This document shows positions 8,711-17,993 of a stretch of DNA of 33,411 bases, piece by piece. The notes beneath the pieces were generated by a model. That model searched no databases. It worked only from the letters and a program-made list of their open reading frames with translations, and had not been told where the DNA came from. The translations under genes were made by a program, and so were the position numbers. Numbering within the stretch: position 1 is the stretch's first letter; each line of letters begins with the position of its first letter. The stretch is taken from assembly GCA_900539645.1 (NCBI GenBank), contig UQCY01000007.1, positions 1 through 33,411 of the forward strand, written 5' to 3'. The DNA is from an uncultured Clostridium sp. (GTDB lineage Bacteria > Bacillota > Clostridia > Peptostreptococcales > Peptostreptococcaceae).

Positions 8711-9463
8711 CTATAATCTCTTTCTTATAGCATTAACCACATAAAAACAGAATACATACATACTTTTAAACAGACCTAAGCCCTCCACATTTCTATACGT
8801 ATTCCATGTTCTCTTTAAGGCTTTTATCTTATTACTAGATAGAGAATTACCTACTATTCTATAATTAACTAGTGGCTCCTCTATCCCATATGCATACTTT
8901 TCTGTTCTAAGTATTTTCAACCATGTAGCAGTATCCTGCCCTCTCTTAACTAGAGGCATCTCAAAATCACCAATAATTTTTCTATCTAATACTACGGTTG
9001 AACATCCTATTATAGTGTTCTTTAAAAGTCCTTCATAATCAATCTTCTTTGGAGCTTTTGCTACTTTAGTAGTTTTTTCTCCATTTTCTCTCATATATCT
9101 ATATGAAGTAAAGGAAAAACCTATATTTTCCCTTAGCATATATTCAATCTGTTTTTCTAATTTAGTTTTTTCCCAGAGATCATCGCTATCTACAAACGCT
9201 ATAAATCTGCCTTTTGCGTTTTTTATACCAGTGTTTCTACTAATAGCTGCTCCGGAATTCTTTTCTAATTTAATATATCTTATTCTATCATCACTATTTT
9301 GGAATTTTTCTATTATTTCTGATGAACTATCTTTTGAGCAGTCGTCCACTAAAACAAGTTCCCAATTCTTATATGACTGCTTCTGTACCGATTTTATCGT
9401 ATCTTCTAAAAACCGCTCTGCATTATATACAGGAGTTATTATTGATACCAATGGTTCATTCAT
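8711..9463 (-). CDS. GT2-family glycosyltransferase, TuaG-like (copy 1)
   Basis: A 250-residue GT-A glycosyltransferase of family GT2. It starts MNEPLVSIITPVYNAERFLE, with nucleotide-binding VDDCSKDSS near residues 39-47 and the metal-binding D-x-D region FVDSDDLW at 90-97. No strong transmembrane helix is present except a weakly hydrophobic C-terminal stretch (MYVFCFYVVNAIRKRL) that may touch the membrane. Length and motifs resemble TuaG-type teichuronic acid transferases. It is closely similar along its whole length to the product of 10435-11184, so these look like an in-operon duplication. AGGAGAG precedes the ATG. Confidence 0.87.
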   Translation of the reverse strand: MNEPLVSIITPVYNAERFLEDTIKSVQKQSYKNWELVLVDDCSKDSSSEIIEKFQNSDDRIRYIKLEKNSGAAISRNTGIKNAKGRFIAFVDSDDLWEKTKLEKQIEYMLRENIGFSFTSYRYMRENGEKTTKVAKAPKKIDYEGLLKNTIIGCSTVVLDRKIIGDFEMPLVKRGQDTATWLKILRTEKYAYGIEEPLVNYRIVGNSLSSNKIKALKRTWNTYRNVEGLGLFKSMYVFCFYVVNAIRKRL

Positions 9464-9513
9464 ACGTTATACTCTCCTTATATATTAGCAATATTATTTT
9501 TTCAAACTAAAAC

Positions 9514-10419
9514 TTATTCCTTAACAAATTTCTTTTGTCTTAAATATTTGTAATAACCTAGTGGAAAACATAATATATACATAAATTTATCACTTATCTT
9601 ATTTATTTCTTTAAAATACTTACTATCTGATAATAATGAATATCTTGCCAAATTTATATAGTTCTTTATCCACATATAAGGGAAGTCCTTAAATGGATAA
9701 GTATTCTGATTTGTAAGATATAAATACTCTAATGCTCTTCCTTTTAATGCACTCTTTTTAAGAATATTTCTTGTAAGCCCATCTTCTAAGTATTCTCTTA
9801 CTATCATTGGCTCATTTATACATATAACCTTATAATATTTAGATATTTCATACCAAACAACGCTCTCTGGCAAGAATTTTATCCCTTCTCTCTCTGGGAA
9901 AGGATACTGTTTTAGAATATCAGTTAAAAATACTATTGTTTTATCACCTTTTACTCCAAATTTATAATACAGCTCTGCAAAATGGCATATTAAATGTTCA
10001 TCAGGAATTTCTGTTCCAAGTGTCTTTCCATCCTCCATTTTTGAACAAAGCCCTACAACTCCACAAAACTCATATTTATTTTCTACCTTATTCCACTCTT
10101 GGATAACTAAATCCATTGAATTAGGCATAAGTCCATCATCGCTATCTACAATAAAGAAAAATTCTCCATTGGCATTTTTAACACCTGTATTTATGGCAGT
10201 ATGTTTTCCACCATTTACTTTCTTTATATATCTTATATCTAAGACATCCTCGTCTATAAATTTCTTTACTAATTCCTCTGTATTATCCGTACTTCCATCG
10301 TCAACTATCAACCACTCAAAGTCATTGTATGTCTGTTTTTTTAAATCTTCATAAAGCTTTGATAGCGTATATTCTCTATTATAAGTAGGAGTAAATATTG
10401 TAAATTTATACTTATACAT
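9514..10419 (-). CDS. GT2-family glycosyltransferase
   Basis: A 301-residue GT2 transferase. It begins MYKYKFTIFTPTYNREYTL, with VDDGSTDNTEEL (residues 39-50), the conserved NGGKHTAINTG segment, and FIVDSDDGLMPNS carrying the D-x-D motif (92-95). The KHTAINTGV element is typical of a GT2 subgroup found in capsule clusters. It lies between the two TuaG-like paralogues with its own AGGAGGAGAGG ribosome site. The product is probably cytoplasmic and adds one residue to the repeat unit; the substrate is unknown. Confidence 0.86.
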   Translation of the reverse strand: MYKYKFTIFTPTYNREYTLSKLYEDLKKQTYNDFEWLIVDDGSTDNTEELVKKFIDEDVLDIRYIKKVNGGKHTAINTGVKNANGEFFFIVDSDDGLMPNSMDLVIQEWNKVENKYEFCGVVGLCSKMEDGKTLGTEIPDEHLICHFAELYYKFGVKGDKTIVFLTDILKQYPFPEREGIKFLPESVVWYEISKYYKVICINEPMIVREYLEDGLTRNILKKSALKGRALEYLYLTNQNTYPFKDFPYMWIKNYINLARYSLLSDSKYFKEINKISDKFMYILCFPLGYYKYLRQKKFVKE

Positions 10420-10434
10420 AACTTTCCTCTCCTC

Positions 10435-11184
10435 CTAACTCTTTTTTATCCCATTTATAGCATAATTTATAAAATAATAAACAGCCTTTGGGAATGGTAT
10501 CTTTTCAATATTTCTATATATATTCCAAGTCCACTTAGCAGCCTTAAACTTATTCCCGCTAAGAGAAGTACTTGATTTTCTATACATAGCAAGAACCTCG
10601 TCGATACCATAAGCAGTAATACCTTTTTTTAATATAGAAAGCCAAAGAACATAGTCCTCATGTCTTTCTCCACTCATTCTTATATCAAATCCAAGCTTTT
10701 CTCTGTTTATAATAACAGTAAGACATCCTAAAACATTTCCTTTAAGTAGTGTTTTATAATTAACACTATGTGGTACTCTTATTTCCTTGTGCATCCTATC
10801 GCTATTTTCATCCATTAGTTCATATGCAGTAAATGTTATAACATAGTCGTTTTCTTGCATAAACCTAATCTGCTTTTCTAATTTTTCACGGTCCCATATA
10901 TCGTCACTATCTAAAAAGGCAATAAAAGCCCCGTTAGCCATTTTTAAGGCAATATTCCTAGCGTTAGAAACACCAGAATTTTTTTCAGTTCTTATATATT
11001 TTATTCTATCGTCATTTTCTGAGTATGATTTTGCTATTTCAGAACAACCATCTGTTGAACAGTCATCGACAATTATCATTTCCCAGTTTTTATAGCTCTG
11101 CTCAAGAACTGATTCTATTGTCCCTACAATATATTTTTCAGCATTATACATGGGCGTAATTATAGACACTAAATTTTTATCCAT
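10435..11184 (-). CDS. GT2-family glycosyltransferase, TuaG-like (copy 2)
   Basis: A 249-residue GT2 transferase starting MDKNLVSIITPMYNAEKYI, with VDDCSTDGCSEI (residues 39-50) and FLDSDDIWDRE (90-100). I choose the ATG at 11182-11184 because GAGG lies 9 bases before it and the start then lines up with the TuaG-like copy at 8711-9463. An ATG six codons upstream has no ribosome site. The two copies share the GAA/S-x-R-N segment, the DYVLWL/DTATWL region and the C-terminal TWNTYRNVE/TWNIYRNIE block, so they probably arose by duplication and then took different acceptors. Confidence 0.87.
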   Translation of the reverse strand: MDKNLVSIITPMYNAEKYIVGTIESVLEQSYKNWEMIIVDDCSTDGCSEIAKSYSENDDRIKYIRTEKNSGVSNARNIALKMANGAFIAFLDSDDIWDREKLEKQIRFMQENDYVITFTAYELMDENSDRMHKEIRVPHSVNYKTLLKGNVLGCLTVIINREKLGFDIRMSGERHEDYVLWLSILKKGITAYGIDEVLAMYRKSSTSLSGNKFKAAKWTWNIYRNIEKIPFPKAVYYFINYAINGIKKS

Positions 11185-11218
11185 CTTAATTTTCCTCATC
11201 ATTTATCATATTTAATAT

Positions 11219-12400
11219 TTATCTAATATTATTTTTTATTGCACTATATATTCTATCACAGTTTTTATTGTCGTTGTATCTGAAAAACTTATTTCTCTCC
11301 CTCTTTTGACTCTCTGAAACTTCAAAATTATTTTCTATTATTTCAAGAATTCCTTCGACAGCCGAATCTTTATTATATGCTAACTTACCAAACATCTCAT
11401 TGTCTAAGTCTATATAAGAATCAACTTTTTCCTTATACTCTTCAACGTCGAACTGATAAAACATTATTGGTCTATTCATATATAAAAAATCTATTGCTAC
11501 ACTAGAATAATCAGTTATATTAGCTGCAGACTTTCTTATCTCATCAGCAAGTGTAACTCCTTTATCTAAGAAAATAATTCTATTTCCAGTTATATTTTTT
11601 CTAACATCGTCTATAAACTCGTGCATTAAATGATGCATATAAAATTTTATATTTACGTCTTTTTCTTCTAAAGCTTTATTTAATCTCTCATCATTTAAGA
11701 AATTCATTATATTTAAGAAATAATCACTCTTAGTAAAATTATCTCTATCAGCTTTTATCCAATCTCTCCAAGTTGGTGTAAATAATATATCTCTCGTGCT
11801 CGCTGGCTCATCAGTAGGTAAATTATCATACCTAGCATTTCCGACAATTTTCACATTATCTTCAGACATACCCCACTCATTTACCATTACATTCTTCTCA
11901 AAATCAGAACTTGCTGTAACAACATTGTAGCTCTTTAAAAGCTCATCTATTAAATTTTTAAACCGTCCATTCATAGGTTTTCTCTTTTTAAAACTTATTG
12001 TACCATGATTTAAATAAACCTTAACCACTCTATCGTGGAATTTATTTAAAAATGGAACAGCAAAATTGTATGGAGCAATATCCGCAGATGGAGAATGAGA
12101 AAATACTATCGCCTCAGCATTGTAATAATAAAGATAATTTTCTACACTTCCTCTTACAAGCTTCTTACCTGGTATCTTGTCAAATACCTTGCTGTCCTTA
12201 TTTACTACCCAATAAACATCTATATCATCGCTATGTTCTCTCATTAAATACTCATAGAAAAACTTAGAATTATCATTATATATATCTCCAGCATGACCTC
12301 CAATAAGCCAAATATGCTTTCCTCTAAAATTCTTCTTATTGAATATATTCTTCATAGCTGCAATAAGCATATTCATTAAAAATTTTATCTTTTCTACCAT
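11219..12400 (-). CDS. CDP-glycerol glycerophosphotransferase family protein (TagB/TagF-like)
   Basis: This 393-residue protein belongs to the CDP-glycerol:glycerophosphotransferase family, which transfers glycerol phosphate from CDP-glycerol to a lipid-linked glycan or growing polyol-phosphate chain. Visible family elements are IWLIGGHAGDIYNDNSKFFY (residues 30-49), the catalytic His in YLNHGTISFK (His132), FTPTWRDW (208-214), the MHHLMH segment around 255-260, and the donor-binding NITDYSSVAIDFLYMNRPIMF (294-314). The N-terminus is amphipathic and basic, fitting peripheral membrane binding. Length fits single-addition enzymes rather than large TagF polymerases. Its presence implies that the polymer carries glycerol phosphate; CDP-glycerol synthesis (TagD) is not in the window. 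Confidence 0.88.
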   Translation of the reverse strand: MVEKIKFLMNMLIAAMKNIFNKKNFRGKHIWLIGGHAGDIYNDNSKFFYEYLMREHSDDIDVYWVVNKDSKVFDKIPGKKLVRGSVENYLYYYNAEAIVFSHSPSADIAPYNFAVPFLNKFHDRVVKVYLNHGTISFKKRKPMNGRFKNLIDELLKSYNVVTASSDFEKNVMVNEWGMSEDNVKIVGNARYDNLPTDEPASTRDILFTPTWRDWIKADRDNFTKSDYFLNIMNFLNDERLNKALEEKDVNIKFYMHHLMHEFIDDVRKNITGNRIIFLDKGVTLADEIRKSAANITDYSSVAIDFLYMNRPIMFYQFDVEEYKEKVDSYIDLDNEMFGKLAYNKDSAVEGILEIIENNFEVSESQKRERNKFFRYNDNKNCDRIYSAIKNNIR

Positions 12401-12416
12401 CTAATACTCAACCTCA

Positions 12417-13256
12417 CTATTTTTTATACTCTTTAAAACCATTTATTCTTCCTTTTATAGTAGCGGTATGGTAATCTCTATCCTTATTTAAAACTATCCC
12501 ACCGATATTTCTTATAATTTTATAAGCCATAATTTTTATAAACTTCTTGTTCTTTCTATAAACAATCTCTTTCTTACAAAGGGCACCAAACCCTCTTCCA
12601 TAATTAAAATCTCTCTGATACTTTTCCTTAGATTTAGAGTGTTTCTTAGCTGGATGGTAAATTATATCATCACCGAAGTATCTTCCCTTATAACCTCTAC
12701 TAAGTAGCTCTAAAATATAATCTACTTCTTCTCCTGCTCCAAACTCTCCACCTACACCTAATCTTTCATCAAACATTAAATAATCTTTATCTTCAAATAG
12801 CACAAAGAATGTTATGGATGTAATAGTATCCATAACATTCAAGCTATTTATATCGCATGTTCCGTTGTACATCCGTTTAAAAGTATCTACTTCGTTAAAA
12901 TCCATAGTCTTACAACTGTAGATTTTATACTCCTTATTTTTTTCAAAAAAATTAATAGCCTTTTCTATTGTATCAGGCTTGTATGCACAATCATCATCTG
13001 GGAATGCTAAGATTTTCCCCTGAGCAGCAGCTATACCAATATTTCTATTATAGCTAAGTCCTTTTTTGTTGCTCTTTATATACTTTATATCTAAACGGTC
13101 TACATATTTATCGACAATTTCTTTAACTTTATCGTTATCATTCTGATCTACAACAATAAGCTCAAAATTCTTATACGTCTGCTCAAGCAAACTATCCATA
13201 AATATATATATATCATCAAACCTATTTAACGTAGGCATTATTAGCGACACTAGCAT
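12417..13256 (-). CDS. GT2-family glycosyltransferase
   Basis: A 279-residue GT2 transferase with MLVSLIMPTLNRFDDIYIF at the start, VVDQNDNDK in place of the usual VDDGS (residues 35-43), KGLSYNRNIGI, and a D-x-D region written AFPDDDCAYKPDT (85-96). A basic C-terminal half with FNYGRGFGALCKKE is seen in GT2 enzymes of rhamnan/teichuronic-like clusters. The ATG lies inside the 3' end of the Wzy-like gene, overlapping it by 35 bases in another frame, with AGGAGAAAAG before it. This overlap suggests coupled translation. Confidence 0.85.
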   Translation of the reverse strand: MLVSLIMPTLNRFDDIYIFMDSLLEQTYKNFELIVVDQNDNDKVKEIVDKYVDRLDIKYIKSNKKGLSYNRNIGIAAAQGKILAFPDDDCAYKPDTIEKAINFFEKNKEYKIYSCKTMDFNEVDTFKRMYNGTCDINSLNVMDTITSITFFVLFEDKDYLMFDERLGVGGEFGAGEEVDYILELLSRGYKGRYFGDDIIYHPAKKHSKSKEKYQRDFNYGRGFGALCKKEIVYRKNKKFIKIMAYKIIRNIGGIVLNKDRDYHTATIKGRINGFKEYKK

Positions 13257-14403
13257 CTTTTCTTCTCCTAAACTTAACCTTATTTTTTAACGTATCATCC
13301 AATATAATATATTTAATTAAAAATACTATACCGAAATTAAATCCTGCCTCAAATAATATATTTTCAGCAAATGAATAAACTAAAAACATTACTATAACAG
13401 CAATATACTTGTTTTCATTTTTCTTTATAAAAATATCTAATCCCTTGTACAATAAAAACATAAAGAATAGCACAGATACTAAACCTAACATAACTGTTAA
13501 ATACACATATGAATTATCCAAAGGATTTGCCTGTTTTATCTCTGCAGAATATACATTTCCAAATAAAGATAAGAAATTACCTTCTTGCGTTAAGTATATA
13601 TTCCAATATCTAGGTCTAGAAGCTAGAACTGTATTTAAAAGCTCATTCTTTGAGAATAAAAGACCTATAGATACTGATACTACTAAAAGCAATATAGGTG
13701 ATATCTTTACTAAAAAACTTATCTTAGTATATTTCTTTAAATCTATATACTTCAATATCTCAACAAGGAATAACGCTGCTATCATAGTTAGTAACCCTGT
13801 TCTACTCATAGTAACCTTATAAATAAATATCGTCATTACTAATAATATTGCTCTATCCATCATATTATACTTATCAAATCTCAAGAAAATATATGCTGCA
13901 TAAACACCTATAGAATAGAAGAACACAAGATTTGGGTTGTGTAATCCAAAACAATTTCTAACAACATATACACCATCTTTTAATCTATAATGTGTATCCG
14001 AAATCTTTATCAAATCTGGTAAAAAATTTCCAATAAGAACAAATGCTATTATAAACAATGCATTTATAATAAGATAATTCTTTACAACATACTCATCATC
14101 TATATCTCTTACACTTATTGCCAATAATATCAGAACTAAAATAGCTCCTTCTCTAGTAAAAACATACAATGCACACGATGTTAAGAAAATTGCTAGCTCC
14201 GTAATATTATGCTTTCTTATCAATAAAAACTGAATCATCAAAAGTCCTATAGAACCATAAAACAATAATGATGAGCTTCTCTCTATAAAAGCTGTCGGCT
14301 CTAAATTAAAGATTATATATCTTCTAAGTAAAATTACAACCATTGTAAGACTAAACAAAGTCTTACTTAAATTACTATTATCTCGTATATTTAATCTCTC
14401 CAT
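13222..14403 (-). CDS. Wzy-like polysaccharide polymerase (O-antigen polymerase family)
   Basis: A 393-residue protein with about ten or eleven hydrophobic helices. Periplasm-side loops carry YVVRNCFGLHNPNLVFFY (Arg149 and His155) and MSRTGLLT (residues 199-206), features of Wzy/Wzx-Wzy polymerases and O-antigen ligases. These enzymes join flipped repeat units head to tail on the outer side of the membrane. Wzy proteins are poorly conserved, so the call rests on topology, the R-N-x-x-G-x-x-H-x-N pattern and position within a complete polymer operon. AGAGGAGAAG precedes the ATG and overlaps the stop of the GT32 gene. Confidence 0.78.
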   Translation of the reverse strand: MERLNIRDNSNLSKTLFSLTMVVILLRRYIIFNLEPTAFIERSSSLLFYGSIGLLMIQFLLIRKHNITELAIFLTSCALYVFTREGAILVLILLAISVRDIDDEYVVKNYLIINALFIIAFVLIGNFLPDLIKISDTHYRLKDGVYVVRNCFGLHNPNLVFFYSIGVYAAYIFLRFDKYNMMDRAILLVMTIFIYKVTMSRTGLLTMIAALFLVEILKYIDLKKYTKISFLVKISPILLLVVSVSIGLLFSKNELLNTVLASRPRYWNIYLTQEGNFLSLFGNVYSAEIKQANPLDNSYVYLTVMLGLVSVLFFMFLLYKGLDIFIKKNENKYIAVIVMFLVYSFAENILFEAGFNFGIVFLIKYIILDDTLKNKVKFRRRKDASVANNAYVK

Positions 14404-14404
14404 A

Positions 14405-15139
14405 TTATCTTCTCCTCTTTAGAGCTAGTAGAGTATTACTTGCAAAAATTCTCATACATTTATAAATTTTGTTAAACCCAGACATATGTTTAGTTTCTAG
14501 GAAATAATTTCTCTTCTTAGCCCAGCTTTTTCCCCACCAATGTATAACATAAGTATTTTCTGTAATACAATCATCAGTATACTCATCTTTAAATCCAAAT
14601 GGGTAAAAATATTTCTCATCGTAAACCTTTATATCATTAGAAAAATTATTTCTATCTATCTTTTCATATTTCTCATTAAGCATATATGTCATTATCTTTG
14701 GAATTGTATATAAATCAGACTTCATAACATCCTCATTGTAAAAATCAAGCATATCCTTGATAAATGGATGATGAGGCTCAGCCCCGATTATAGCACCATT
14801 TACATACTCCTCGCTCTCATATCCAAAAAACAACTTATTTTCCTCCATAAGAGGAGTTAAATCCTTTAAAACTTGAATATCTGTATCCATATACAGACCA
14901 CCCTGCTCGTATAAAACCTTTAATCTCATATAGTCTGCTATAAAAGCCCAAAGCTTCTGTCTATAACACTCCTCAAGGAATTTTTTTCCCTTAATTTCTT
15001 TCTCTATATCAAAGTTTTTCTCATTCCACTCAATTATCTCATAACTAGGAAGTTTTTCCTTCCAAATATTTATACAAATATTTTCTAAATTTCCTTTTGC
15101 TCCACCAATCCAAACATAGTGAATTTTTTTAGGTATCAA
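14405..15139 (-). CDS. GT32-family glycosyltransferase
   Basis: A 244-residue transferase of family GT32 (OCH1/capsular type). It starts MIPKKIHYVWIGG and has WNEKNFD, then AFIADYMRLKVLYEQGGLYM followed by the D-x-D motif Asp85-Thr-Asp87, and near the end a THVIHWWGKSW-like segment (TYVIHWWGKSW) that is common to the family. The start codon is TTG at 15137-15139 with AAGGAGG seven bases upstream. The family adds mannose, galactose or other hexoses; the donor cannot be read here. The nearby mannose-1-phosphate guanylyltransferase makes GDP-mannose a plausible donor for one enzyme of this operon. Confidence 0.86.
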   Translation of the reverse strand: MIPKKIHYVWIGGAKGNLENICINIWKEKLPSYEIIEWNEKNFDIEKEIKGKKFLEECYRQKLWAFIADYMRLKVLYEQGGLYMDTDIQVLKDLTPLMEENKLFFGYESEEYVNGAIIGAEPHHPFIKDMLDFYNEDVMKSDLYTIPKIMTYMLNEKYEKIDRNNFSNDIKVYDEKYFYPFGFKDEYTDDCITENTYVIHWWGKSWAKKRNYFLETKHMSGFNKIYKCMRIFASNTLLALKRRR

Positions 15140-15157
15140 ACAAACCCCTCCTTAAAA

Positions 15158-16231
15158 TTAAATATACTCTTTCCTATTCTTCTCCTTTAATTGTTCTACA
15201 ATCTTCTTAACATCTTGTGCTCTGTCTTTTCTACAAACCATAACCGCATCATTAGTAGAAACAACAATCAAATCATTTAATCCAACTGTAGCAATTAGCT
15301 TATCATCAGAGTATATTATAGAATTCGATGTATCTATAGTAATAAAATCTCCACGTTTTATATTTCCTTCAACATCTGTAGGATAAATAGCTCCTAGAGA
15401 ATCCCAAGACCCTACATCATTCCAACCAAAATCTCCTGGTACAACTACTACATCGTTACTTCTCTCCATTACCCCATAATCTATAGATATAGAAGGAATT
15501 GAAGGATAAATCTCTTTTATAGCCTCTTCCTCGTGCTCTGTACCTATATACTCAGATAATTTCTCAAGTCTAGAATACACTTTAGGCAGATATCTCTTAA
15601 AATCCTCTAAAATTTTAGAAACCTTCCACACAAACATACCACTGTTCCAGACATACTTGTTTGAAGCAATATAGCTCTTAGCAACTTCAAAATTAGGTTT
15701 TTCTACAAACTCCACAACCTCATAAGAATGCTCACCAATCTTACTATCTCTATCAAAATTTATATATCCATAGCCTGTAGATGGGAATGTAGGTGTTATC
15801 CCTATTGTAACAAGCTTATCATTATTTTTTGCCACATCTATAGCCTTATTTAAAACATTTACAAACTCAGCCTCATCCTTAATATAATGATCTGCCGGAT
15901 AAACACACATCACTCCATCTCCAAACTTCTTCATTATATTAAACGCAGCAAACCCTATAGCAGCTGCAGTATTTCTTGCTGACGGCTCTGGTAAAATATT
16001 TTCAAAACAGCATTTATCTTTAACAATATCTTTAAGCGCCTTAACTTGACTTTCATTAGTAACAATAAACAACTCTTCCTTATCAGCTATTGGAGCTATT
16101 CTATCTATAGTTTCATTTATCAAAGCATCCTCACCACTTAAATTTATAAGCTGCTTTGGTATTTCCTGTCTACTTAAAGGCCAGAATCTTGTTCCGCCTC
16201 CTCCAGCTATTATAACGTTAAAAACTTTCAT
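15158..16231 (-). CDS. manC: Mannose-1-phosphate guanylyltransferase
   Basis: A 357-residue nucleotidyltransferase that makes GDP-mannose from mannose-1-phosphate and GTP in the cytoplasm. It begins MKVFNVIIAGGGGTRFWPLS with the pyrophosphorylase signature GGGGTRFWP and then RQEIPKQ. Further motifs are LPEPSARNTAAAIGF, the VYPADHYI metal site, VEFVEKPN and YVWNSGMFVWK, followed by SIDYGVMERS and GDFGWNDVGSWDSL. It lacks the C-terminal phosphomannose isomerase domain of bifunctional ManC/AlgA enzymes. I choose the ATG at 16229-16231, which has GAGGAAGG before it; a longer frame adds 12 residues that do not resemble the family. Confidence 0.92.
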   Translation of the reverse strand: MKVFNVIIAGGGGTRFWPLSRQEIPKQLINLSGEDALINETIDRIAPIADKEELFIVTNESQVKALKDIVKDKCCFENILPEPSARNTAAAIGFAAFNIMKKFGDGVMCVYPADHYIKDEAEFVNVLNKAIDVAKNNDKLVTIGITPTFPSTGYGYINFDRDSKIGEHSYEVVEFVEKPNFEVAKSYIASNKYVWNSGMFVWKVSKILEDFKRYLPKVYSRLEKLSEYIGTEHEEEAIKEIYPSIPSISIDYGVMERSNDVVVVPGDFGWNDVGSWDSLGAIYPTDVEGNIKRGDFITIDTSNSIIYSDDKLIATVGLNDLIVVSTNDAVMVCRKDRAQDVKKIVEQLKEKNRKEYI

Positions 16232-16271
16232 ACCCTTCCTCTTTTCTAAGATTATTTTAACTCTCAAACTA

Positions 16272-17981
16272 TTATATAGAATCTATTTTATCTTCTATAT
16301 CCCTAATTAAAGCTTCAATCTTATTATCAGAAGCCTCATTACTATCTCCACAAACACCAAAGTAGAATTTAATCTTTGGCTCAGTTCCAGATGGTCTTAT
16401 AGCTATCCAAGACTTATCTTCTAAAACAAATTTAAGAACATCAGCTTTAGGAAGCCCATCTATTCCTTCTTTGTAATCTAACTTTCTATCAACCTTCACT
16501 CCAGCTATAGAATCTATATCGTCATTTCTAAACGACTTCATAATCTCAGCTATCTTCTCAACACCATCTATACCCTTTAAAGTAATAGACTTAAGCGCTT
16601 CTTTATAATATCCAAATTTAGCATAAATTTCCATCAGCGCATCGTATAAAGTCATACCTTTTAACTTATAATAAAGTGCTGCTTCTGATACTAATAAAGA
16701 AGAAACAACTGCATCCTTATCTCTAGCGTGAGTACCCACAAGATATCCGTAGCTTTCTTCGTAACCTATAACGAAATTCTTAACTACACTTCCAAAATCT
16801 TCATACTCGTGTATTTTTTCACCTATAAACTTAAATCCTGTAAGAGTATTTACAACTTCAGCTCCGTAGTGCTCAGCAATAGCAGCACCAAGCTCTGAAG
16901 TAACTATAGTTTTTATAATTACTGATTTTTCTGGAATAGTACCATCTTCATCCATCTTAGAGAATAAATAATTTACTATCAAGGCCCCAGTCTGATTTCC
17001 ATTTAAAACAACATACTCTCCATTATTATCTCTAACAACTATCCCAACTCTATCACAGTCTGGATCAGTACCTATTATTAAATCTGCATTGCTTTCCTTA
17101 GCCATATTTATAGCTATATTAAACACTTCTCTCTCTTCAGGATTTGGATACTTAACAGTACTAAAATTAGAATCCGGTAACTCTTGCTCCTCAACAACAG
17201 TAACATCTTTAAATCCAGCATCCTTAAGTGCTCTTCTAACTGGGACATTACCTGTACCATGTATCGGAGTATAAATTATTCTTAACTTATCTCCATTTTC
17301 AGAAACCATCTTCTTATCTCTAATCTGGCTTAAAACAGCTTCATTAAATGCATTATCTACATCGTCATCTAAAACAGTTATCATTCCAGACTCTAAATAA
17401 GAATCAAAACTTCCTACCTTTATATTATCTAAAGACTCTATAGAATTTATCTCACCTATAATCTCATTAGCTTCATCTACACATATCTGCCCACCATAGC
17501 TACTGTAAACCTTATATCCGTTATATTCCTTTGGGTTATGACTAGCTGTAATAACTATCCCCATCTGACAATTTAAATGTCTAACAGCAAAAGAAAGTAT
17601 AGGTGTAGCTCTAAGACTATCAAACACAAAAGCTTTAACACCATAAGCTGCTAATGTAGCTGCAGCCTCCTCGCAAAACTCTCTAGACATCCTTCTACTA
17701 TCATGAGCTATAACAACCCCACGACTTTTACCTTCTTCTCCAAACTTTCTATCTATATATCTACAAATTCCCCGAGTAGCTTTTCTAACAGTATAGATAT
17801 TTATTCTATTTGTACCAGCGCCAATTATCCCTCTAAGACCACCAGTACCAAACTCTAAACTCTTATAAAATCTTTCCTTTATCTCGTTTTCATCGTCTGC
17901 TATCCCTCTAAGCTCGTCCTTTATATCTTCATCAAAATAAGAAGACTCCATCCACTCGTTATATATATCTTTATAGCTCAT
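16272..17981 (-). CDS. Phosphohexomutase (phosphoglucomutase/phosphomannomutase, PgcA-like)
   Basis: A 569-residue cytoplasmic enzyme of the alpha-D-phosphohexomutase superfamily that interconverts hexose-6-phosphate and hexose-1-phosphate. The active serine is Ser147 in TASHNPKEYNGYK, the magnesium site is GTDPDCDRVGI (residues 304-314), the sugar-specificity loop is GFKFIGEKI and the phosphate-binding loop RPSGTEPKIKFYF lies near the C-terminus. Size and ends fit the Bacillus PgcA/long Pgm group. It lies between manC and murJ copy 2, so it may supply mannose-1-phosphate for manC, glucose-1-phosphate for UDP-glucose, or both. AAAGGAGAA precedes the ATG. Confidence 0.9.
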   Translation of the reverse strand: MSYKDIYNEWMESSYFDEDIKDELRGIADDENEIKERFYKSLEFGTGGLRGIIGAGTNRINIYTVRKATRGICRYIDRKFGEEGKSRGVVIAHDSRRMSREFCEEAAATLAAYGVKAFVFDSLRATPILSFAVRHLNCQMGIVITASHNPKEYNGYKVYSSYGGQICVDEANEIIGEINSIESLDNIKVGSFDSYLESGMITVLDDDVDNAFNEAVLSQIRDKKMVSENGDKLRIIYTPIHGTGNVPVRRALKDAGFKDVTVVEEQELPDSNFSTVKYPNPEEREVFNIAINMAKESNADLIIGTDPDCDRVGIVVRDNNGEYVVLNGNQTGALIVNYLFSKMDEDGTIPEKSVIIKTIVTSELGAAIAEHYGAEVVNTLTGFKFIGEKIHEYEDFGSVVKNFVIGYEESYGYLVGTHARDKDAVVSSLLVSEAALYYKLKGMTLYDALMEIYAKFGYYKEALKSITLKGIDGVEKIAEIMKSFRNDDIDSIAGVKVDRKLDYKEGIDGLPKADVLKFVLEDKSWIAIRPSGTEPKIKFYFGVCGDSNEASDNKIEALIRDIEDKIDSI

Positions 17982-17993
17982 ATTTATTCTCCT

